NCBI GenBank assembly: GCA_003141795.1 | Contig: PLNO01000182.1 | Span: forward strand, 3,919-10,425 | Reading direction: 5' to 3' | Origin: Spirochaetaceae bacterium | GTDB lineage: Bacteria > Spirochaetota > Spirochaetia > SZUA-6 > Fen-1364 | DNA: 6,507 nt | Shown: piece after piece, positions 1 to 6,507 of the stretch | Layout: each line of letters begins with the position of its first letter | How positions within the stretch are numbered: the first letter of the stretch is position 1 | Made by a program: the position numbers and the translations under genes | The notes under the pieces: model-generated | Told to the model about the DNA's origin: nothing | The model's database searches: none | Seen by the model: the letters and a program-made list of their open reading frames with translations, nothing else

Positions 1-423
1 AAGGGTCTGGTCGAAGAATCTCCGCCGCTCCTCGGGTGAGCCGATGACGAAGCTCATGTCCTGCTGGACGAAGCAGATGCAGAGGACCTCGGAGAGAAGC
101 TCGCGCCGCTCGGTGAGGACCTTGTCGTTGACCCGGATCTCCTTGCGCCGTCCGGGGGCTATCTGGAGGCTCAACGTGGTGTCCCCGGCGTCCGGGGTTG
201 CGTGACGTCCGACGAGGCCCATCGCAATGGCGGGGTCGCGCACGAAGGCGCTTTCACGATTCTCACGAAAGGAGGAACCGAGGGAGACGAGGTGGACGGC
301 CTCCAGGAGGTTCGTCTTTCCCTGGCCGTTCTCACCCACGAGAAAGACGGCGCGAGCTCCCAGGTCGAGCTCGCGGTCTTTCAGGTTGCGGAAGTTGAAT
401 ACCCTGAGGCTCTCAAAGCCCAT
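1..423 (-). CDS. recF: RecF recombination/gap-repair ATPase, 3'-truncated by window edge
   Basis: RecF is an SMC/ABC-like ATPase that binds DNA at single-strand gaps and, with RecO and RecR, helps load RecA at stalled forks. The visible 141 residues start MGFESLRVFNFRNL, the usual RecF opening. A Walker A motif, GENGQGKT, lies at residues 30-37, the same place as in E. coli RecF. The last visible residues include QQDMSFVIGSPEERRRFFDQT, a conserved RecF block (F..D..FV.G.P..RR.F.D). The C-terminal two thirds, with the signature motif and Walker B, lie outside the window. The ATG (421-423) shares its A with the dnaN TGA stop (423-425), giving TGATG. No clear Shine-Dalgarno is visible, so translation is probably coupled to dnaN. 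The order dnaA-dnaN-recF is classical. The identification is firm. Confidence 0.95.
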   Translation of the reverse strand, partial: MGFESLRVFNFRNLKDRELDLGARAVFLVGENGQGKTNLLEAVHLVSLGSSFRENRESAFVRDPAIAMGLVGRHATPDAGDTTLSLQIAPGRRKEIRVNDKVLTERRELLSEVLCICFVQQDMSFVIGSPEERRRFFDQTL

Positions 424-1529
424 CAATCCAATTGCATGGGCATGATGATGTTCGTATAACCGTCCTCGGGAACGGGCCGCAAGGTGACGGCCTTGTTCAC
501 GTCGCTGAACTCGATGCTCACCTTTTCACTGGCGATCTCCCGCAGGGGCTCGCTCATGTAGAGGCAGTTCACGGCGAGGGACATCTCGGGGCCCTGGTAG
601 TCGCACGGCAGCTCCTCCGTGGCGATGCCGAGCTCGCTCTCCTTGGAAACGATGGTGAGCGCGCCGTTCTCGAAGGAGAAGACGACCTTGCGCGACTTCT
701 GCTCGACGAGGAGCGACACGCGGCGAAGCGCGTCTTCCAGCGATTTCTTTTCGATGAGCGCCGTGTACTTCTGCGTGTCGGGGATGACCCGGCGGTAGTC
801 GGGGAACTGGCCGTCGATGAGGTTCGAGGAGAGGTTCGTAGCCCCGATGCGGAGGAACACGTTCTTGTCCGTCAGGGCCAGCGACAGCGCGCCTTCCCCT
901 GAGGAGAGCTTGCGCACGATCGTGAGGATCTTGGGCGGCAGGATCACGCCCTTGAGGTTCTCCATCCGCAGGGGGATCTTGCGGGAGATGAAGGCCAGAC
1001 GCCGGCCGTCGGTTGCCACCATGATGAGGCTGTCGTCCTTCTTCTCCAGAAAGATACCGTTCATGAAGTAACGGGTCTCGTCGTCGGAAACGGCAAAGAG
1101 GGTGCGCGACACCATCTCGATGAAGTCCTTCTGGGGGAAGTCGAAGTACGCGTTGTCGGGCGCACGGGCGAGCTCGGGGTACTTGTCCGAGGGGATGCAG
1201 CGGAGCTGGAAATCCACCTTCTTCGAGAGCGGCCGAATACGGAGCATCGTTGCATCCGACTGCTCGAGCTCCACATCCCCTTCCGGGAGGGAGCGAAGGA
1301 TGTTGAGGAGCTTGTCGCAGAAAGCGGTTGTCGTCCCTTCCTGCGTAATGTCGACGGGGAGGCTCGTCTCGAAGCCGACTTTCAGATCGGTCGCCTGAAG
1401 CTTGAGCTCTCCCTTGGCTGCGGTGAGGAGAACGTTGGACAGCACGGAGAGGGAGTTCTTCGAAGAGATGACCTCCTGGGCCGTGGAGATCTCCCTGAGA
1501 ATGTCGTCACGCGAGCAGGTGAATTTCAT
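423..1529 (-). CDS. dnaN: DNA polymerase III beta subunit (sliding clamp)
   Basis: The 368-residue product is the beta sliding clamp. It forms a ring-shaped dimer around DNA, tethers DNA polymerase III and recruits other repair and replication proteins. Its length matches the family (about 365-375). It should fold as three clamp domains, roughly residues 1-120, 127-245 and 246-368. ATDGRRLA at 172-179 corresponds to the ATDGHRLA motif of the client-binding cleft. The C-terminus MPMQLD (363-368) matches the conserved MPM.L tail that lines the peptide-binding pocket. The ATG start is preceded by a strong AAGGAGGAG ribosome site and the protein begins MKFTCSRDDIL, so the start is secure. It lies 274 bp downstream of dnaA in the same direction and overlaps recF by one base. 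It may have its own promoter in the dnaA-dnaN spacer as well as read-through from dnaA. Confidence 0.98.
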   Translation of the reverse strand: MKFTCSRDDILREISTAQEVISSKNSLSVLSNVLLTAAKGELKLQATDLKVGFETSLPVDITQEGTTTAFCDKLLNILRSLPEGDVELEQSDATMLRIRPLSKKVDFQLRCIPSDKYPELARAPDNAYFDFPQKDFIEMVSRTLFAVSDDETRYFMNGIFLEKKDDSLIMVATDGRRLAFISRKIPLRMENLKGVILPPKILTIVRKLSSGEGALSLALTDKNVFLRIGATNLSSNLIDGQFPDYRRVIPDTQKYTALIEKKSLEDALRRVSLLVEQKSRKVVFSFENGALTIVSKESELGIATEELPCDYQGPEMSLAVNCLYMSEPLREIASEKVSIEFSDVNKAVTLRPVPEDGYTNIIMPMQLD

Positions 1530-1532
1530 CTT

Positions 1533-1541
1533 CTCCTCCTT
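1533..1541 (-). promoter_or_regulatory. Ribosome binding site of dnaN
   Basis: On the minus strand this reads AAGGAGGAG, near-perfect complementarity to the 16S rRNA 3' end. The AGGAGG core sits 5 bases before the dnaN ATG. It is the strongest ribosome site in the window and fits high clamp expression. Confidence 0.85.
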
Positions 1542-1601
1542 CTTATCTTATTCTTTTCAAGAAACGGACAATGATGGTGATGATGATGGGCACCGGTGAC
1601 A

Positions 1602-1610
1602 TGTGGACAA
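1602..1610 (-). promoter_or_regulatory. Near-consensus DnaA box
   Basis: On the minus strand this reads TTGTCCACA, one mismatch (A3 to G) from TTATCCACA. It lies about 75 bp upstream of the dnaN start. It could be part of a dnaA-distal origin sub-region or a DnaA-responsive regulator of dnaN. Confidence 0.5.
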
Positions 1611-1713
1611 GCCTGGCAATTCGTTTCCACAGAGGGAGATGGCGTGTCGAATAACTTCATCCCTTTCCCCCCCGGTTGCCCACATGCTCCCATTCTTCGT
1701 GACCCTTACGGGG

Positions 1714-1742
1714 ATTTCGCACAAACTGAGCCATTCTGTCAA
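1714..1742 (-). promoter_or_regulatory. Possible sigma-70-type promoter for dnaN
   Basis: The minus strand carries an exact TTGACA (1742 to 1737), then a 17-base spacer and CGAAAT (1719 to 1714). The -35 is perfect but the -10 matches TATAAT at only three of six positions. It would give a leader of about 180 bases before dnaN. The -35 overlaps the inverted repeat at 1735-1746, so a repressor could act there. Weak prediction. Confidence 0.25.
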
Positions 1743-1746
1743 CAGA
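1735..1746. repeat. Short inverted repeat TCTGT-CA-ACAGA
   Basis: This is a perfect 5-bp inverted repeat with a 2-bp spacer. It extends imperfectly outward (ATTCTGT and ACAGAGAAT, with one extra base). It overlaps an exact TTGACA on the minus strand, so it could be an operator for a dnaN promoter. Its small size makes chance possible. Confidence 0.35.
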
Positions 1747-1757
1747 GAATCGCACAG

Positions 1758-1777
1758 AAAAACGGGGCAGGCTCCCG
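1758..1777 (-). terminator. Weak candidate intrinsic terminator downstream of dnaA
   Basis: Reading leftward after the dnaA stop, the minus strand shows CGGG, a 7-base loop and CCCG, followed directly by five T residues. The stem is only 4 bp, so termination would be partial at best. It could attenuate dnaA transcription before dnaN while leaving some read-through. Confidence 0.3.
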
Positions 1778-1803
1778 AGTTGTGCACCAGCTGTCCCCAG
1801 GGG

Positions 1804-3171
1804 CTATACATTATTCTCTTTGATCCTCTTCACCAGGGCCTGGAGCGTGGGGGCGAGATTCGGATCGAGCTTCAGGCGATCCTCGATCTTCTGGCACGCG
1901 TGCATGACCGTCGTATGATCCCGTCCCCCGAACTCCGCACCGACCTCGGTGGTGGAGTACTCGGTGAGCTCCCGGGACAGGTACATCGCGACCTGCCGGG
2001 GGAAAGCGACCGCCTTGGTCCGCCTCTTGCCCCTCAGGTCCTTGTAGGAGAGCCCGAAGTAGTCGGAGACTATCTTCTGGATCATCTCGATGGTGATGTT
2101 CTTCTGGCTGGGCTGCGCGAAGAAGTCGCGCAACTGCTGACGTGCGATGTCCAGGGTGATGTGCTTGTTCACGAGCTCGGCATAGGCGATGAGCTTCGTG
2201 AGGGCCTTTTCCAGATCCCGCACGTTCGTGTTGATGTTGCGGCAGATCAGCTCCACGACCTCGTCGGGGATGTTGATCTTTTTCTCCTCCACCTTGCGGC
2301 TGAGAATGGCCATGCGCGTCTCGTAGTTGGGCGGCTGGAGGTCCACGTTCAGTCCGCGCTCGAACCTGCTGCGCAACCGGTCGGAGAGGCTGCGGATCTC
2401 GGAGACGGGACGGTCCGAGGTGAAGACCATCTGCTTGTTCGCATCGTACAGCGCATTGAAGGTGTGGAAGAGCTCCTCCTGAGTTCCTTCGTGACCCTCG
2501 AGGAACTGGATGTCGTCGATGAGCAGCACGTCGACGAGCCGGTACTTGTTCTTGAACTGATGGCCGGTCTTCTTCTGTATGGAAAGGATGAACTCGTTTG
2601 CGAAGGTCTCCACGGTGACGTAGGCGACCTTGAGATCGGGGAACTCCCTGTAGACGGAGTTCCCGATGGCCTGGATGAGGTGGGTCTTTCCCAGACCGAC
2701 GCCTCCGTACACGAGGCAGGGGTTGTAGCCGGTACCGGGGTTCTTGGAGATGGCGAGTGCGGCGTTCGCTGCAAAGGAGTTGGATTCCCCGATGATGAAT
2801 CGCTCGAAGGTGTATTCCTTGTTGAGCTGCGGATGCTGACGCTTGCGCGTGCCGGGCTCTTCCACTTTTGGAGATTTCGACGGCTCCTCGTGTCCTGACT
2901 TTGCCGATGCCTTTTTTTGTACCGAGAACTTTACCGAGACGTCGTGCCCGGCAAGCTCGGCGAGTTTCTCTTCAATCTTAGGAAGATATCTCTGCGATAT
3001 CTGGTCTTTGACGAAGGATGAAGGGACCGAGAGGGTGATCTGAGAGTCTCCGCTGCCCGCAAATTCGATGCCGCGAAACCAGGTCGAAAACTCCTGCTCG
3101 GAGATGTCTTCAGCGAGGTCTTTCAGCGCCTGTTTCCAGAAGGGCTCGTAGCTTCTTTTGCCCGGCTCCAT
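1804..3171 (-). CDS. dnaA: Chromosomal replication initiator protein DnaA
   Basis: DnaA binds DnaA boxes, oligomerises as an ATP-bound filament and melts oriC so that the helicase can load. The 455-residue product has all four domains. Domain I is at about 1-82 and domain II is a short charged linker at about 85-115, rich in Lys, Glu and Ser. Domain III is the AAA+ module from about 116. It shows Walker A GGVGLGKT (156-163), Walker B LLIDD (216-220), arginine-finger residues R265 and R269 in DRLRSRF, and sensor-2 R318 in NVRDLE. Domain IV contains the DNA-binding signature GGRDHTT (415-421). The ATG is preceded by AAGGGG with 8-base spacing, supporting this start. Two DnaA boxes lie 26-46 bp upstream, so autoregulation is likely. 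The gene runs away from gyrB, with the candidate origin between them. Confidence 0.98.
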   Translation of the reverse strand: MEPGKRSYEPFWKQALKDLAEDISEQEFSTWFRGIEFAGSGDSQITLSVPSSFVKDQISQRYLPKIEEKLAELAGHDVSVKFSVQKKASAKSGHEEPSKSPKVEEPGTRKRQHPQLNKEYTFERFIIGESNSFAANAALAISKNPGTGYNPCLVYGGVGLGKTHLIQAIGNSVYREFPDLKVAYVTVETFANEFILSIQKKTGHQFKNKYRLVDVLLIDDIQFLEGHEGTQEELFHTFNALYDANKQMVFTSDRPVSEIRSLSDRLRSRFERGLNVDLQPPNYETRMAILSRKVEEKKINIPDEVVELICRNINTNVRDLEKALTKLIAYAELVNKHITLDIARQQLRDFFAQPSQKNITIEMIQKIVSDYFGLSYKDLRGKRRTKAVAFPRQVAMYLSRELTEYSTTEVGAEFGGRDHTTVMHACQKIEDRLKLDPNLAPTLQALVKRIKENNV

Positions 3172-3179
3172 GAGATTGT

Positions 3180-3185
3180 CCCCTT
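3180..3185 (-). promoter_or_regulatory. Ribosome binding site of dnaA
   Basis: The minus strand reads AAGGGG here, 8 bases before the dnaA ATG at 3169-3171. It supports the chosen start, which gives a normal-length domain I. Confidence 0.65.
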
Positions 3186-3197
3186 CTTATCGCCAGT

Positions 3198-3217
3198 TTA
3201 TGCACAGGTTGTTCACA
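3198..3217 (+). promoter_or_regulatory. DnaA-box pair A (dnaA-proximal)
   Basis: TTATGCACA (3198-3206) is a perfect match to TTATNCACA. TTGTTCACA (3209-3217) differs only by A3 to G. The boxes are in tandem, 11 bp start to start, so they face the same side of the helix. Lying 26-46 bp upstream of dnaA, they could both nucleate initiation and repress dnaA. Confidence 0.8.
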
Positions 3218-3245
3218 TTCCGACCTTCCGCCTGGTTGCTGCGGG

Positions 3246-3293
3246 GAACCGGAATTCGCTCGGGAAAGCCGTGACGGTGATCACGAACCGGAA
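3246..3293 (+). repeat. Direct repeat GAACCGGAA, two copies
   Basis: GAACCGGAA occurs at 3246-3254 and 3285-3293, 39 bp start to start. Between them lies CGTGA-N6-TCACG (3270-3285), which contains the 8-bp palindrome GTGATCAC (3277-3284). The repeats sit between DnaA-box pair A and the AT-rich stretch. They could be sites for a regulator or nucleoid protein, but no known binding motif is recognised. Confidence 0.45.
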
Positions 3294-3300
3294 GATGGTA

Positions 3301-3370
3301 GAAATAATTCTTTTTCCGGAAAGCAATTGCAGTTCGCATCTTGCAAATCATATAACATATTGTATCAATG
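3301..3370. other. AT-rich stretch, candidate DNA unwinding element
   Basis: I count 48 A or T in 70 bases (69%), rising to 23 of 30 at 3341-3370, in an otherwise clearly GC-rich window. It lies between the two DnaA-box pairs, where an unwinding element is expected. It also contains -10-like sequences on both strands: TATAAC at 3351-3356 on plus and TACAAT at 3364-3359 on minus. Divergent promoters could therefore overlap it. I could not recognise a convincing run of DnaA-trio repeats. Confidence 0.55.
3313..3330. repeat. Two abutting perfect palindromes in the AT-rich region
   Basis: TTTCCGGAAA (3313-3322, 10 bp) is followed without a gap by GCAATTGC (3323-3330, 8 bp). Both are perfect two-fold symmetric sequences. 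The TTGCA core recurs at 3341-3345. The position inside the candidate origin suggests a protein site, but no known regulator motif is identified. Confidence 0.45.
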
Positions 3371-3417
3371 CGAGCGTTAGACGCTTCCCCTGACTGCACC
3401 ACCGAAAATCCCATCGT

Positions 3418-3437
3418 CTATCCACAGCTTATTCACA
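3418..3437 (+). promoter_or_regulatory. DnaA-box pair B (gyrB-proximal)
   Basis: CTATCCACA (3418-3426) differs from consensus only at T1, and TTATTCACA (3429-3437) is perfect. As in pair A, the boxes are tandem with 11-bp spacing and the same orientation. Aligned over 20 bp, pairs A and B agree at 16 positions and lie exactly 220 bp apart. Confidence 0.8.
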
Positions 3438-3462
3438 CCGTCTTTCGACCCGTTCAGTGTAG

Positions 3463-5511
<2,049 letters not shown>

Positions 5512-5575
5512 CCCCTGATTCGGAGACGCACCGTGACGCTGGTCTGTTCGACCCCGCCGCAAGGGAGACACTACC
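5512..5575 (+). other. gyrB-gyrA intergenic spacer
   Basis: The spacer is 64 bp, with no strong terminator or clear promoter. A 4-bp stem hairpin, GGTC-N5-GACC (5541-5553), is too small for confident termination. The spacing and orientation support co-transcription of gyrB and gyrA. Confidence 0.5.
5561..5567 (+). promoter_or_regulatory. Ribosome binding site of gyrA
   Basis: AAGGGAG lies 8 bases before the GTG at 5576-5578. It decides the gyrA start, because no in-frame ATG gives a plausible N-terminus before residue 26. Confidence 0.7.
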
Positions 5576-6507
5576 GTGGCTGACGTGAAATCCCATACCT
5601 TCTCCATCCCCATCGAGGAGGAGGTGAAGACATCGTACCTGAACTACGCGATGTCGGTCATCGTTTCCCGTGCCCTTCCGGATGTGCGCGACGGGCTGAA
5701 ACCCGTGCATCGCAGGATCCTCTTCAGCATGAACGAGATGGGCCTGCATGCGGACAAGGCTTACAAGAAGTGCGCCCGCATCACGGGAGACGTCCTCGGC
5801 AAATACCATCCCCACGGCGACATGGCCATCTACGACTCCCTCGTCCGTCTGGCGCAGGACTTCAGCATGCGCTATCCCGTCATCGACGGGCAGGGCAACT
5901 TCGGCTCCGTCGACGGCGATCCCCCCGCGGCGGTGAGGTATACCGAGGCGCGGATGAACTGGATCGCGGAGGCGATGCTCCGCGACATCAACAAGGACAC
6001 GGTCGACTTCGGTCCGAACTACGACGGCTCCCAGGAGGAGCCCCTCGTGCTTCCCGCCGCCTTTCCGATGCTTCTGGCAAACGGATCCAGCGGAATCGCG
6101 GTCGGCATGGCCACGAACATCCCGCCGCAGAACCTGCGCGAAATCTGCGCGGCGATCTCCCTCCTCATCGATACACCCGAGGCGAGCCCCGAGCAGATCA
6201 TGAAGATCGTGCGTGGCCCCGACTTCCCCACGGGTGGCCTCATCCTCGGCCGCAAGGGGATCAGGGATGCGTATCTCACGGGCCGTGGCAAGGTCATCGT
6301 CAGGGCCAAGGTGACCGTGGAGAGCTCCAGCACGGGCAAGGACTCGATCATCGTCACCGAGATCCCCTACCAGGTCAACAAGGCCAAGCTCATCGAGCGC
6401 ATCGCCGAACTCGTCAACGACGGCATCATCACCGACATCGCCCGCGACGAATTCCGCGACGAGTCCGACCGCGACGGCATGCGCATCGTCATCGGCCTCA
6501 AGCGCGG
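5576..6507 (+). CDS. gyrA: DNA gyrase subunit A, 3'-truncated by window edge
   Basis: GyrA is the DNA-breaking subunit of gyrase; its tyrosine forms the covalent bond with DNA. 310 residues are visible from a GTG start preceded by AAGGGAG. The N-terminal part of the breakage-reunion domain is intact: [21 protein letters not shown] from about residue 20, KPVHRR (42-47), HPHGD (78-82), and catalytic Y122 with R121 in AVRYTEAR. Numbering at these sites equals that of E. coli GyrA. GyrA rather than ParC is supported by the adjacent gyrB, but the beta-pinwheel with the GyrA box lies beyond the window. Residue 83, Ser in E. coli and a main quinolone contact, is Met (codon 5822-5824), while Asp87 is kept. 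It is probably co-transcribed with gyrB. Confidence 0.96.
   Translation, partial: MADVKSHTFSIPIEEEVKTSYLNYAMSVIVSRALPDVRDGLKPVHRRILFSMNEMGLHADKAYKKCARITGDVLGKYHPHGDMAIYDSLVRLAQDFSMRYPVIDGQGNFGSVDGDPPAAVRYTEARMNWIAEAMLRDINKDTVDFGPNYDGSQEEPLVLPAAFPMLLANGSSGIAVGMATNIPPQNLREICAAISLLIDTPEASPEQIMKIVRGPDFPTGGLILGRKGIRDAYLTGRGKVIVRAKVTVESSSTGKDSIIVTEIPYQVNKAKLIERIAELVNDGIITDIARDEFRDESDRDGMRIVIGLKR

Larger units (their letters stand above)
1530..1803. other. dnaA-dnaN intergenic region with DnaA-box-like sites (possible second origin sub-region)
   Basis: This 274-bp spacer has no convincing gene. It contains one 8-of-9 DnaA box (1602-1610). Several 7-of-9 versions contain CACA or TGTG cores: GTTTCCACA ending at 1631, TTGCCCACA ending at 1684, TTTCGCACA ending at 1723, and TTGTGCACC near 1780-1788. 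It also holds a 7-C run at 1667-1673, an ATG-triplet tract at about 1571-1589, and a small inverted repeat. In several bacteria, for example Bacillus subtilis, DnaA boxes on both sides of dnaA form a bipartite origin. Whether this cluster binds DnaA is inference, because most sites have two mismatches. Confidence 0.45.

Noticed and set aside
1571..1589. ATG/GAT-triplet tract considered as DnaA-trio repeats
   Set aside because: The triplet phases on both strands do not give the TAG/TAA-type 5'-3' trio register expected next to a DnaA box, and the tract is not AT-rich. It is more likely simple low-complexity leader DNA.
1667..1673. Run of seven C as a phase-variable tract
   Set aside because: It is short, in a non-coding spacer and not placed between clear promoter elements, so there is no basis for calling phase variation.
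1603..2898. 431-codon open frame antisense to dnaA
   Set aside because: Same reason: it is a shadow of the high-GC dnaA coding frame and has no recognisable domain or good ribosome site.
3187..3414. 75-codon minus-strand open frame within the dnaA-gyrB gap
   Set aside because: It spans both the AT-rich stretch and DnaA-box pair A. It shows no family resemblance, and the region is better explained as origin and promoter DNA.
5541..5553. Small hairpin between gyrB and gyrA as a terminator
   Set aside because: It has only a 4-bp stem and no following T run; gyrB and gyrA are more likely co-transcribed.

Overview
This window is a chromosomal replication-origin neighbourhood of a GC-rich bacterium. 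It holds five housekeeping genes in two divergent blocks. Leftward (minus strand) are dnaA, dnaN and the first 141 codons of recF. Rightward (plus strand) are gyrB and the first 310 codons of gyrA. Protein features such as NVRDLE followed by ALTKLIAYAEL in DnaA, a 635-residue GyrB without the long proteobacterial insertion, and [12 protein letters not shown] in GyrA look spirochaete-like to me. That assignment comes from memory and is tentative; no search was run.

Layout: 1-423 is 5'-partial recF (minus), which overlaps the dnaN stop codon by one base. 423-1529 is dnaN (minus). 1530-1803 is a 274-bp spacer with one near-consensus DnaA box, several degenerate ones, a small inverted repeat and a possible terminator or promoter. 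1804-3171 is dnaA (minus). 3172-3603 is a 432-bp non-coding region between the divergent genes and is the best oriC candidate. It carries two tandem DnaA-box pairs, each with 11-bp box spacing, set 220 bp apart on either side of a roughly 69% A+T stretch. 3604-5511 is gyrB, 5512-5575 a short spacer, and 5576-6507 gyrA, truncated by the window edge.

Functionally, DnaA would bind the box pairs and open the AT-rich stretch. DnaN (beta clamp) gives polymerase processivity, RecF acts in gap repair, and gyrase (GyrB2GyrA2) relieves the supercoils made by the departing forks. If oriC lies in 3172-3603, all five genes are transcribed in the direction of fork movement. The DnaA boxes also lie close upstream of dnaA, so autoregulation is plausible.

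I see no mobile element, CRISPR array, tRNA, rRNA or unknown gene cassette. The points worth a second look are the origin architecture (possibly bipartite around dnaA), the divergent dnaA/gyrB order, and non-standard residues at the quinolone-contact positions of both gyrase subunits (GyrA Met83, GyrB Trp447).
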